Assembly: GCF_018860635.1 (NCBI RefSeq)
Contig: NZ_JAHKPT010000021.1
Location: 466,674-530,673 of the forward strand
From: Aliiglaciecola lipolytica
GTDB lineage: Bacteria > Pseudomonadota > Gammaproteobacteria > Enterobacterales > Alteromonadaceae
Length of the DNA: 64,000 nucleotides
Reading direction: 5' to 3'
Positions 23,841-32,396 of this stretch are shown here, piece by piece. Position numbers and translations under genes: made by a program. Below the pieces are notes generated by a model that had not been told where the DNA came from, made no database searches, and saw nothing but the letters and a program-made list of their open reading frames with translations. Within the stretch, counting starts at the first letter, position 1; the number at the start of each line of letters is the position of its first letter.

Positions 23841-25862
23841 ATGCGAAATGTATCTTTCTACCCCATTATTTTCTTTTTTGCCTTTAGTTTATCTGCCTGT
23901 GTTGCTGATACTCAAAGTGTTAAAACTTCCGAACTTTCTGAATCAGTTGATCAGGCTTTAGGAGCTGATGATTGGTTGGGGGCAACCTATGATGCTCCGG
24001 AAAGTTGGGTTGAGGATAAGGGGCCTGAGCTAATTAAATACACCGCGCCTGAAGGGGATGGGGTGATAGTTATCACTGTGGTGAAAGGTGCCGATGATGC
24101 TGCTAAGGCGGCCATGCAAGCTTGGCAAAAATTTTCTCCTGGCTTTGCCCGTGAAGTGCGTTTCATTAACGATGAAGTAGCTAACAATGGTTGGCAACAG
24201 CATACCTTTATTGAATATGAAAGCGCGATTTCTGAAGAGCGGGGGTTTTATGCCGTTGTTTTGCGTAACGCTAACGACTGGCATGTGGTGCTGGTTGATT
24301 CTAGCTTTGCCGTGTTGGGTAAACGCGGCTCTCAGTTAAACACCTTACTACAAAGTTATACCGTGCTTGGCTATGACGGTGAGAACTTCGCTAGTGCGTC
24401 TGCCCACAAACTTGATCCACAAAAAGTAGAGGCGTTGCTGAGTTTTGTAAATGAGTCTGCCAAGAAGTTGAAAATACCCGGTGCTGGGATTGCGGTGATG
24501 CAAGATGGTAATGTGGTATATGAAGGTGGAGTAGGGGTGAAAAATATCGCCAGTGGCGAGCCTGTAGATAAAGATACTTTGTTCATGGTGGCTTCGAATA
24601 CTAAAGGAATGACCACGCTATTGTTGGCTAAACTTGTTGAGATGGGCAAGCTTGATTGGGATGATAAAGTCACCGATCACTATCCTGAATTTAAACTAGG
24701 TAGCCAAGAAACCACAGATAAAGTGCTTATTCGTCACCTCGTTTGTGCGTGTACAGGTTTACCTCGTAAAGATATGACATGGGTATTTAATAGTGGGCCA
24801 GATGCGCCAGCGTTAATGGCAGTAGAAGATTTAGCCAATGTAGAGCCTACCAGTGATTTTGGTGAGTTATATCAATACAATAATCAAATGCCGGCAGTGG
24901 CCGGTTTAATAGCAGGTCATATTCTCTATCCTGACATGGAAATAGGCGCCGCTTATGACAAAGCTATGCAAGAATTTATCTTTGATCCCTTGCAAATGAA
25001 TAACACCACTTTTTCTTTTGAAACGGCCTTAGCGGGCAATGTTGCTACACCTTATGCAATCAATTTTGAATTTGAGATTGAGGAAGTTGAACAGACTAGT
25101 GAGCATGGATTTAATCTGACGATATTGCCTTATCGTCCCTCTGGCGGGGCGTTTTCTTCCGCTTCGGATATGCTCAAGTATCTAGCCAACGAGTTGACGC
25201 TCGGTGTCAGTCCGCAAGGTAAGAGACTCTTTGCAGAAACGCCCTTATTGGAAAGACGTTTACCGGGCGTGTCTTCTGGTAAAGATGAATATTACGGGAT
25301 GGGGCTTTCGACCAAGAAAATCGCAGGGGTAGAGATTATTGAACATGGCGGCAGTATGGCGGGGTATAAATCCCAATTTATTGTGATACCCAGTGCCAAT
25401 GTCGCCGCAGTTATTTTGACTAACTCCGATGAAGGCTATTATTTAGCTTCTGCATTTCAGCGCAAATTAATTGAGTTGCTCTATAATGCCGAGCCTAAAG
25501 CGGCTGACGAAGTGGATGTATTTGCCCTTGAACAACAAAAGATCAATGCATCGCGATTAGACGAAATTGATTTGCCTGGCGATGCTGCGATTTTAGCTAG
25601 CTTAGCCACTCACTACGAAAATGATATTTTAGGCGAAGTATCAATTTCAACGGTAGCAGGAGAAACCATCTTCGATCCTGGTGTTTGGAAAAGCGCGTTA
25701 ACCACTAAAACCAGTTCAGATGGCTCAAATTCTATAGTGATGCTTAATCCAATCATGTTTGGAATGGAGTTGGTTATTGGACAAAGCGAATCCGGTAAAC
25801 GAACATTAAAATTGATCGATAGTCAGCATTCTTATGTGTTTACCGAAGTGAGTGCTAAGTAA
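23841..25862 (+). CDS. Lipoprotein serine hydrolase (beta-lactamase/CubicO family)
   Basis: A 673-residue protein with lipobox LSAC (Cys near residue 20). Residues about 40-180 are an extra N-terminal domain without a name that I can give. The serine-hydrolase domain (about 190-540) has SNTK (the S-x-x-K motif, in MVASNTKGMTTLL), YNN in LYQYNNQMPAVAG and the third motif in IEHGGSMAGYKSQF. A C-terminal beta-rich part follows. The family cleaves small esters, amides or D-amino-acid peptides. It starts ATG after AAGGGA. The next gene downstream is a purine nucleoside protein, 402 bases away, so co-transcription is not evident. Confidence 0.85.
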   Translation: MRNVSFYPIIFFFAFSLSACVADTQSVKTSELSESVDQALGADDWLGATYDAPESWVEDKGPELIKYTAPEGDGVIVITVVKGADDAAKAAMQAWQKFSPGFAREVRFINDEVANNGWQQHTFIEYESAISEERGFYAVVLRNANDWHVVLVDSSFAVLGKRGSQLNTLLQSYTVLGYDGENFASASAHKLDPQKVEALLSFVNESAKKLKIPGAGIAVMQDGNVVYEGGVGVKNIASGEPVDKDTLFMVASNTKGMTTLLLAKLVEMGKLDWDDKVTDHYPEFKLGSQETTDKVLIRHLVCACTGLPRKDMTWVFNSGPDAPALMAVEDLANVEPTSDFGELYQYNNQMPAVAGLIAGHILYPDMEIGAAYDKAMQEFIFDPLQMNNTTFSFETALAGNVATPYAINFEFEIEEVEQTSEHGFNLTILPYRPSGGAFSSASDMLKYLANELTLGVSPQGKRLFAETPLLERRLPGVSSGKDEYYGMGLSTKKIAGVEIIEHGGSMAGYKSQFIVIPSANVAAVILTNSDEGYYLASAFQRKLIELLYNAEPKAADEVDVFALEQQKINASRLDEIDLPGDAAILASLATHYENDILGEVSISTVAGETIFDPGVWKSALTTKTSSDGSNSIVMLNPIMFGMELVIGQSESGKRTLKLIDSQHSYVFTEVSAK

Positions 25863-26264
25863 GCTATTTTCTGATTTAGTTTATCGATTGTTTGCTAGGT
25901 GGTCAGTCTGCCTAGCGAACGTCTGAATTGTTAATTTTTTATTTTTCTGCTTTTCTTTAAACTACGATTCTTTTTGGGTTTTTTAGATATCTATTGATTG
26001 CAACTCCATGCACTAATTGAATGCTTATGCACCATGATTACCGCTTATTGTTCAAATAAGTAAGTGCAAAGGAAAACTGGGTCGTATTCTCAATCTGTAT
26101 TTTTAACTGTCGATTATTTTCCTTAGCCCTTTCCCATCAATGGGTATACCTAACAACACCATTTAGCAGAAACATGTTCATTCGCCATTTTTAGCTAATC
26201 GGTATAATATTTGCTGACCAATCGGTCAAGTTTTTAAGTGTAATCTCAGTGGAGAAGTATAAAT
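25863..26264. other. Intergenic region before the nucleoside permease-like gene
   Basis: This 402-base gap is AT-rich and holds no gene that I can see. Its 3' end carries TATAAT (26203-26208) and the palindrome at 26215-26228 described separately. Confidence 0.55.
26203..26228 (+). promoter_or_regulatory. Promoter -10 element with overlapping palindromic operator
   Basis: TATAAT (26203-26208) lies 56 bases before the ATG at 26265. TGACCAATCGGTCA (26215-26228), a palindrome with 5-base arms and a 4-base centre, lies over the expected start site, a place suited to repression. The shape is like TetR-type operators. No regulator gene adjoins. Confidence 0.5.
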
Positions 26265-27383
26265 ATGTCATTTTTGAAATACGCTAAGCCTGCCATGTTG
26301 GTTTTGCTAGCGGCTAACACAGTCGCCTGTGGTAATACCGAAACGGCTAAAACACAAGTTGAGCCTGTCAGTACGCTAAAAGTAGCTCAACAAACCCATG
26401 CAATTAAAGCAGTAGTGGTGACCATGTATGAGTCTGGCGATGCAATGGGAGATGACGCGGGGGAGCTTCAACTTTGGTTGGAGCGGGGTGACTTTTCTCA
26501 AAAATTAGACTTCCCATTAGGCGAGTACGATTTATACCTCAATAAAGATGGAGTGTTGGTTATTTGTGTTGGTGGTGGCATTCCTAATGCGACGGCGTCG
26601 ATTATGGCACTGGGTTTAGATCCTCGCTTTGACCTGAGTAAAGCCTATTGGGTAGTTGCAGGTATCGCCGGTGGTGATCCACAAGACTTGTCATTGGGTT
26701 CAGCTGCATGGGCTAAGCATGTTGTCGATGGCGATCTTATATATCAAATAGATGCCCGAGAAATACCTGAATCATGGCCATATGGGATTATTCCATTGGG
26801 TGCCACCGAGCCTGCCCAAGAGCCAGAAGACATTTCTACCGGATGGACACTAGATACAGTTTCTTTCGAGCTAAACAGTCAGTTAGCCGATTGGGCTTAC
26901 ACTCAAACCAAAGACATTGAATTGGCCGATAGTGAAGGGATTAAAGAGTTTAGAGCGCTATTTAAAACCATGCCGAACGCGCAGAAGCCACCTTTTGTGA
27001 CCATAGGTGACACATTAAGTGCAAGCAAATACTGGCATGGTAAGCACCTAAATGAGTGGGCCAACGATTGGTTGAAGTTATACGGTGGTGATGATGCAAA
27101 CTTTATGACCAGTAATATGGAAGACTCAGGCACCTTAACCTCACTTTTACGCTTGGCTCGGATTGGTAAAGTTGATCCGCAAAGAGTGATGGTGTTAAGA
27201 ACGGTGAGTAATTACACCATGGCGCCTGCCGACAAGTTAACCAGTTGGAGTGTCACTGCGCCGTATCCTGATGGTGGTTATCCTGCTAAAGATGCGGCTT
27301 ATGTAGTGGGGAATACAGTTGTTCAGGAAATTGTGAAAAACTGGAGTACTTATGAGAATACGTTACCTTACCAAGTGAAATAA
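26265..27383 (+). CDS. Purine nucleoside permease (NUP)-family protein
   Basis: A 372-residue protein with a signal peptide that may be lipoprotein-type (VLLAANTVACG, Cys near residue 22). The mature part has the NUP family pattern: AIKAVVVTMYESGDAMGDDA, ICVGGGIPNATASIMALGL, WVVAGIAGGDPQDLSLGSAA and YTMAPADKLTSW. NUP proteins resemble nucleoside phosphorylases in fold and were described in purine nucleoside uptake in yeast; in bacteria the job is unproven. The ATG follows GGAGAAG. A secreted adenosine deaminase follows 97 bases later on the same strand, so a joint nucleoside salvage role is likely. Confidence 0.8.
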   Translation: MSFLKYAKPAMLVLLAANTVACGNTETAKTQVEPVSTLKVAQQTHAIKAVVVTMYESGDAMGDDAGELQLWLERGDFSQKLDFPLGEYDLYLNKDGVLVICVGGGIPNATASIMALGLDPRFDLSKAYWVVAGIAGGDPQDLSLGSAAWAKHVVDGDLIYQIDAREIPESWPYGIIPLGATEPAQEPEDISTGWTLDTVSFELNSQLADWAYTQTKDIELADSEGIKEFRALFKTMPNAQKPPFVTIGDTLSASKYWHGKHLNEWANDWLKLYGGDDANFMTSNMEDSGTLTSLLRLARIGKVDPQRVMVLRTVSNYTMAPADKLTSWSVTAPYPDGGYPAKDAAYVVGNTVVQEIVKNWSTYENTLPYQVK

Positions 27384-27409
27384 CAGGCATTAATTTGGTT
27401 TTGTTCAAC

Positions 27410-27432
27410 TAGCAGGTTAAATTAACCTGCTA
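27410..27432. other. Perfect inverted repeat between NUP and deaminase genes
   Basis: TAGCAGGTTAA (27410-27420) is the exact reverse complement of TTAACCTGCTA (27422-27432) with one base between. No T-tract follows. It could be an operator, an mRNA-processing hairpin or a weak terminator that sets the ratio of the two genes. Confidence 0.6.
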
Positions 27433-27480
27433 AAAACCAATCAATCTTAAAATAAACCATTCCCTTTTGGAGCCATTACA

Positions 27481-28911
27481 ATGAAATTGGTGTGTTTACT
27501 CTCTATCTTTTGTATGAGCCTTGTGTGTAATACCTTTGCCGCAACCTTTGATAAAGAGTTTGAAGCTTTTAAAAAAACGGCCTCGGCTGATGAGCTTTAT
27601 CGGTTTTTATATGCGATGCCCAAAGGGGGCGACTTACACAATCATTCCACGGGTTCGAATCTGTCAAAATGGTGGTTTGATGAAGCCATAAAACAGCAGC
27701 AAAACGGTTATATTTACTATACGAAAGTGAAAATAAACAATTGCAAAGCCTATGCAGCAGGGCAAAATTCAAGCCCACCTTATTTAATGCTGTTTGTGAA
27801 TATTCAGGAGTTTGAATACAAAAAACTCGATAGCTGTGAACAATCTGAATATAAACGCTTGCAAGATCTTAACCCAGAACAAAAACAAGCTTGGATGAAT
27901 AGCATTCGTTTAGATAAACCCACTGAGGGACGTGATGAGTTTTTTGAAACCCATTGGGCGCGACTTAATTCGTTGATGTTCAACCCCTATATGCAAGCCA
28001 ATTTAATTGTCAAAAACATGCAAGCCTTTGGCGCTGAAGGTTTATCTTATTTAGAAACCGATGCTGGCGTTCGTGGTTTTGTTCATCCTGATGGTAGCGC
28101 GTTTGAAGATGAGCAGGTTTATCAGATGTACCTTAAACGCTTTGCGCAAAAAGATGCCATTGACAGTGGGGTGACTGTTCGTCTGCAATACGCGTTATTG
28201 CGGTTTTCTTCGCAGGCCTTAGACGGACTAGAGTGGATGTATAAGTTTGTGTCTGAACATCCAGAGCTTTATGTCGCCGTTGATATGGTTGGCCGTGAAG
28301 ACAACGACAAAGGCCATCCGTTGCGCTTTTTACCCACGTTACAGAAACTCAGACATCAGTATCACGGCGTTAACTTATCCATTCATGCTGGTGAAACTGA
28401 TGAGCCTAATCAGCATATTCGCGATACCCTGTTACTAGGTGCCACTCGCATCGGTCATGGATTTAATTTAATCGACGATGCCGATACCTTATTGTTGATG
28501 CGCTACAACCAATACCTGATTGAAATTAACCTCATCAGTAATCTTTTATTGGAATATGTAGATGATTATTCACAGCATCCGTTTCCTGAATATTTACGCT
28601 TAGGAGTGCCGGTAGCATTATCCACGGATGACCGAGGCATGTGGGACTCAAACATGACCGATGAGTATTATACTGCGGTGACAAACTTTAATATGTCGTG
28701 GTCGGAATTAGTCAAAACAGGTGCAAACTCTCTGGCATTTTCGTTTGTCGACGAGCAAACGAAACAACAACTTTTAGACGATTACTACCAACGTATCGCT
28801 AAGTTTGAAAAAGCCTTCAAAGCCAAAAAGATGGCCGCGCTTAGTCAGGTAAAACCGGTTAGTTATTCCTACGCGTGTAAGGTATTTAAAGTCTGCGGTT
28901 CTTCATCTTAA
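27481..28911 (+). CDS. Secreted adenosine deaminase (ADGF/CECR1-like)
   Basis: A 476-residue protein with a signal peptide (cleavage near FAA). The metal and catalytic residues of adenosine deaminases are all present: KGGDLHNHSTGS (H-x-H), LSIHAGETDEPN (His and catalytic Glu), TRIGHGFNL and LSTDDRGM (Asp-Asp). The extended N-terminal part and the signal peptide fit the ADGF class instead of cytosolic Add. It should convert adenosine to inosine in the periplasm. The ATG follows TTTTGGAG. With the NUP-like gene it forms a periplasmic purine salvage pair. Confidence 0.9.
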   Translation: MKLVCLLSIFCMSLVCNTFAATFDKEFEAFKKTASADELYRFLYAMPKGGDLHNHSTGSNLSKWWFDEAIKQQQNGYIYYTKVKINNCKAYAAGQNSSPPYLMLFVNIQEFEYKKLDSCEQSEYKRLQDLNPEQKQAWMNSIRLDKPTEGRDEFFETHWARLNSLMFNPYMQANLIVKNMQAFGAEGLSYLETDAGVRGFVHPDGSAFEDEQVYQMYLKRFAQKDAIDSGVTVRLQYALLRFSSQALDGLEWMYKFVSEHPELYVAVDMVGREDNDKGHPLRFLPTLQKLRHQYHGVNLSIHAGETDEPNQHIRDTLLLGATRIGHGFNLIDDADTLLLMRYNQYLIEINLISNLLLEYVDDYSQHPFPEYLRLGVPVALSTDDRGMWDSNMTDEYYTAVTNFNMSWSELVKTGANSLAFSFVDEQTKQQLLDDYYQRIAKFEKAFKAKKMAALSQVKPVSYSYACKVFKVCGSSS

Positions 28912-29003
28912 AAGCACGGCTACATCTTATACGCGCAGCTTAGCCTAAGCTTAATCGAGCCGCAGTTTTCATTCTTAGATTTCCCGCGGCTGGGGCTGGT
29001 ATC

Positions 29004-29726
29004 TTATAACCTAAACAATCCTCTGAACTCGACACTCTGGCGGCGCGATACCGTGACCTTAGTACCGTTTTTTAAGGTTAATTCTAAACTCTCATTCAGC
29101 AGTGGTGAAACCTGATCAATTTCGTTTAGATTTACCAACTGCTGCCGATTTGCTCTGAAGAATAAACCAGGTTGCAAGCGCGCTTGAATTTTACTCAGGG
29201 CTTTGTAAATCATCGGTCTATTGCGGTCAAAGTAAAGACGGCTATAGTTGCCCACAGATTCAATTAGATGCACATCCGCTATTTTCACTAACCAGCATTG
29301 TTCGCCATCTTTTACAAAAAACTGGCTATCAGCTGTAAGCAAGTCCGCTTTATCGGAGGACGGGCTATGGGGGCGGAGTTTATCCCTTACTTTTTCCAAC
29401 GCTTGGTTGAGACGTTGTGCAGTGACCGGCTTCAAAATATAGTCTAAGGCGTTAAAGTCAAATGACTTAATGGCATATTGATCATAAGCCGTGGTGAAGA
29501 TTACTTGGGGAACAGAGTCTAGTTCGGTGAGCAGATCGAAGCCGTTTTTTTCTGGCATATTAATATCCAGCAATATCAAATCTGGATTGGTCTCATCAAT
29601 CAGATCAAGAGCCTCGTCAACATCTTGGGCTTCGCCCACCACCTCTACATCATTAACCTGTTCTAACAAGTTAATTAGCTCTAATCGTGCTAGTCGCGAA
29701 TCATCAACTATTACTGCGCGTATCAT
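29004..29726 (-). CDS. LytTR-family response regulator
   Basis: A 240-residue regulator. The receiver domain (1-120) has VIVDDSRLARLELINLL and LILLDINMPEKNGFDLL with the phospho-accepting Asp. The LytTR DNA-binding domain (about 140-240) has LIESVGNYSRLYF and GLFFRANRQQLVNLNEI. I chose ATG 29726 because the family starts there; it overlaps the kinase gene by 23 bases, so the two are coupled. It is the last gene of a hydrolase-kinase-regulator operon. Its DNA targets are unknown. Confidence 0.92.
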   Translation of the reverse strand: MIRAVIVDDSRLARLELINLLEQVNDVEVVGEAQDVDEALDLIDETNPDLILLDINMPEKNGFDLLTELDSVPQVIFTTAYDQYAIKSFDFNALDYILKPVTAQRLNQALEKVRDKLRPHSPSSDKADLLTADSQFFVKDGEQCWLVKIADVHLIESVGNYSRLYFDRNRPMIYKALSKIQARLQPGLFFRANRQQLVNLNEIDQVSPLLNESLELTLKNGTKVTVSRRQSVEFRGLFRL

Positions 29727-30765
29727 CGCTGGTACTCCATGGAAGTAGTATATTGACCACAACCTGTTCATCTTGTTCGGTCATGGTAATAGTCGCGTTG
29801 TCGGCATAAAGCAGAGCCAAACGCTGTTGGATATTGTTTAAACCCATACCCGTGCTGTCTTGCGCACTTTTTTGGATCTTACCGCTGTTGCGTACTTGCA
29901 AAAATAAACTGTGTTCTTGGCGTTTTGCCACTAGACAGAGTTGGCCACCTTGCTTTTTGTTAGCAATGCCGTACTTAATCGCATTTTCAACTAACAATTG
30001 CAGCATCATGCGAGGAATAAATGCCTCTCGGGTATCCCTTTGAATATCGAACTCGGTTTGCAAACGGCCTTCAAGTTGAATGTCCATTAAGGCTAAATAG
30101 TCTTCAATCATGGTTAATTCGTCGGCCAAGGTAACCAAGTGATTGTTATTGGAATTGAGTGTGTAGCGATACATATCAGCTAAGTGACTTAGCATGTCTC
30201 TGGCTCTGTTGGCATCTTCCAAAATCAGGGCGCGAATATTGTTAATGGTGTTGAACATGAAGTGGGGGTTTAGTTGGTTAATTAACGCCTCTAAACTGAC
30301 TTGTTTGAGGGTATCATCGAGTTGTTGTTTCTCTGCCTTGATTTGTTCAAATCTATGATAGCGCTTAATGGCAAAGTAAAGTGCTGACCAAATCAACATC
30401 ACTAAACTCAAGTTAATGATATTTGAGACAAATTGCATCAAGGTGAACAGCGTAGGGGTGTTATACAATGCCTCAGCAAAGGGTTCAAAAATGATAAACA
30501 CGAGTAAGGTAATGCATATGCCCGCGATGATACTAGCGCCAAACGCAGTTAAGGTTAACATCGGTGGTGGCAACGATAGTACTTTAGACAAGTGATAAAA
30601 ACGTCGTAAGACCGATGAAACGAACAAACCAACAAGCACTAATACGCTAGTGGAGATGAACTCTGCCCAAGAACCGCCTTGCAACAAGGCTCGGCTAAAA
30701 AAGTTGATTGCGCCAAACAGCAACCAACCTATTAATTGAAGTAATATAAACGAACGTGACATCAT
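29704..30765 (-). CDS. LytS-type sensor histidine kinase
   Basis: A 353-residue kinase with four membrane helices in residues 5-130 and then a short coiled linker. The His_kinase domain has INQLNPHFMFNTINNIRAL (the phospho-accepting His), RMMLQLLVENAIKYG (N box) and GMGLNNIQQRL (G box). It pairs with the LytTR regulator that overlaps its 3' end. The start follows the hydrolase stop by one base, so the three genes form one operon. No extracytoplasmic sensor domain is visible, so the membrane part is the likely sensor. Confidence 0.92.
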   Translation of the reverse strand: MMSRSFILLQLIGWLLFGAINFFSRALLQGGSWAEFISTSVLVLVGLFVSSVLRRFYHLSKVLSLPPPMLTLTAFGASIIAGICITLLVFIIFEPFAEALYNTPTLFTLMQFVSNIINLSLVMLIWSALYFAIKRYHRFEQIKAEKQQLDDTLKQVSLEALINQLNPHFMFNTINNIRALILEDANRARDMLSHLADMYRYTLNSNNNHLVTLADELTMIEDYLALMDIQLEGRLQTEFDIQRDTREAFIPRMMLQLLVENAIKYGIANKKQGGQLCLVAKRQEHSLFLQVRNSGKIQKSAQDSTGMGLNNIQQRLALLYADNATITMTEQDEQVVVNILLPWSTSDDTRSNS

Positions 30766-30766
30766 A

Positions 30767-32134
30767 TTAAATTCTAGCGTTAATCCATTCAGCCATTAAA
30801 ACAAGCACATGGGTATCCATAGTTTGTTCGATACTAGCATACTCGTTAGGTAATCCTGTGTCTGCATTTTGAAATAAGTGATTTAGATTGGGCAGCGATT
30901 TAATCGTGAAATCTGCATGATTGTTCGCTGTTAATAGGGTGTTTAGCGCTGCTAAATTGGTCTGAGCTGCTACTTGCAAATCTTTAGCGCCGTTGATGGC
31001 TAGAATAGGGCAGCTAACCTTATCTAAATATTGTTTAGGTTGGTAGCCTAGAAAAAAGCGCATCCACGGTGAACCAAGTTGCTGAGCTTTGCCCGTTGCA
31101 GCGGCTTCAGTTGCACCTTTTTGAATGAAATAGTCATGAATCTCCTCGCTGCTCATGCCGTTAACAATGCGTTTATAAAGCTGTGTATCTTGTTGACGTT
31201 GTGCTTTTAGGGCAGCTTCTTCCACGCCCATTAACTTTTGGATATCAAACGATTGTTGGGTGACTAAACTCACGCCATCAACCCCTAAGCCAGCCATCAT
31301 CACCACAAAGGCAATGTCTTGGTTTTTACTGGCAAGCATGGGCGCAATCATTCCACCTTCACTGTGACCAATAAGGCCGATTTTATGTTGTTTTATATCA
31401 GAGCGCGCAGCTAAAAATTCAAATGCGGCTTGCACATCTTCGACGAAATCTTCGCTGGTGGCGGTGGCAAAATCACCACCAGACTGGGCGGCTCCTCGGT
31501 CATCAAAGCGTAAAACTGCCAAGCCTTGAGTGGTTAAATAGTCTGCAATTACTGCAAAGGGCTTGTGTCCAAACAGCGTTTCATCACGGTCTTGTGGACC
31601 TGATCCTGAAATTAAAATGACTGCGGCAAAATCGCCTTCACCTTTAGGTTTAGTCAAGGTACCGGCCAAGTTGATATTTGCTTTGCTATTCTTAAATACA
31701 ACGTCCTCAATCACATAATCAAAGGGAGCCTCTGGGGTTTGTGGACGCTCTGGCGCTTTTACTATTTCAATGCTGCGGTTGAGCACCAGTGGCAGTTTTG
31801 CACTACCTTGAGTAAAGGTGCCGGTTATGGTGTCTGGATTGCTGAAGCTTCCTGTAAAGCGCATGCCAATCGCATTTACTTTAAAGCTGACTTCTGGCAG
31901 CGCTACTACCACTTCGTTGATGGGGATGCCAGTTGCACCTTGTGCTGGGCTATCTAAGGTTGCGGTGATTTGGTCACTTTCTTGAGAAAAATGCACGATC
32001 ATCGGCAAACTGGTGTTTTCATTCACCTTTAACTCACCTTGCCAACTGCCAATCACATTTGCCAAAGCGCTAAACGCGGGTAGCAAGCCCCAAAAAATAA
32101 TGATGAAAGAGATTAACGGTTTTGTTTTGAACAT
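30767..32134 (-). CDS. Secreted alpha/beta hydrolase with N-terminal beta domain
   Basis: A 455-residue protein with a signal peptide (cleavage near ALA). Residues about 27-135 form a lipocalin-like beta domain (VIGSWQGELKVNE). The hydrolase domain (about 145-450) has ILISGSGPQDRDE, FDDRGAAQSGG and the nucleophile elbow GHSEGG, with a His in LPNLNHLFQ. It is the first gene of the LytS/LytTR operon. This arrangement suggests the kinase responds to, or controls, the same cell-envelope or substrate signal. The substrate is not known. Confidence 0.85.
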   Translation of the reverse strand: MFKTKPLISFIIIFWGLLPAFSALANVIGSWQGELKVNENTSLPMIVHFSQESDQITATLDSPAQGATGIPINEVVVALPEVSFKVNAIGMRFTGSFSNPDTITGTFTQGSAKLPLVLNRSIEIVKAPERPQTPEAPFDYVIEDVVFKNSKANINLAGTLTKPKGEGDFAAVILISGSGPQDRDETLFGHKPFAVIADYLTTQGLAVLRFDDRGAAQSGGDFATATSEDFVEDVQAAFEFLAARSDIKQHKIGLIGHSEGGMIAPMLASKNQDIAFVVMMAGLGVDGVSLVTQQSFDIQKLMGVEEAALKAQRQQDTQLYKRIVNGMSSEEIHDYFIQKGATEAAATGKAQQLGSPWMRFFLGYQPKQYLDKVSCPILAINGAKDLQVAAQTNLAALNTLLTANNHADFTIKSLPNLNHLFQNADTGLPNEYASIEQTMDTHVLVLMAEWINARI

Positions 32135-32396
32135 TTTTTATTTCCTCTAGTTAGTTAGTGACACAAAGCTTAACTATCTGGATTGCTCATTTGTGGATTA
32201 TATGACTAACGGTAAATGGCGAGGATGACTGGTAAAAAAGCATGTTTAGCAAATCTAATATGCTTTCAGAGTATATTAACCACTAACGGGTTTGCTATGA
32301 TACAGGTTATCAAGATGCTGATATCTTTTTCATGCATTCAATATGGACTTATCAAAGTACAAGGATTAAGAGTGACTTTAAGGAAGATAGCAGTAG

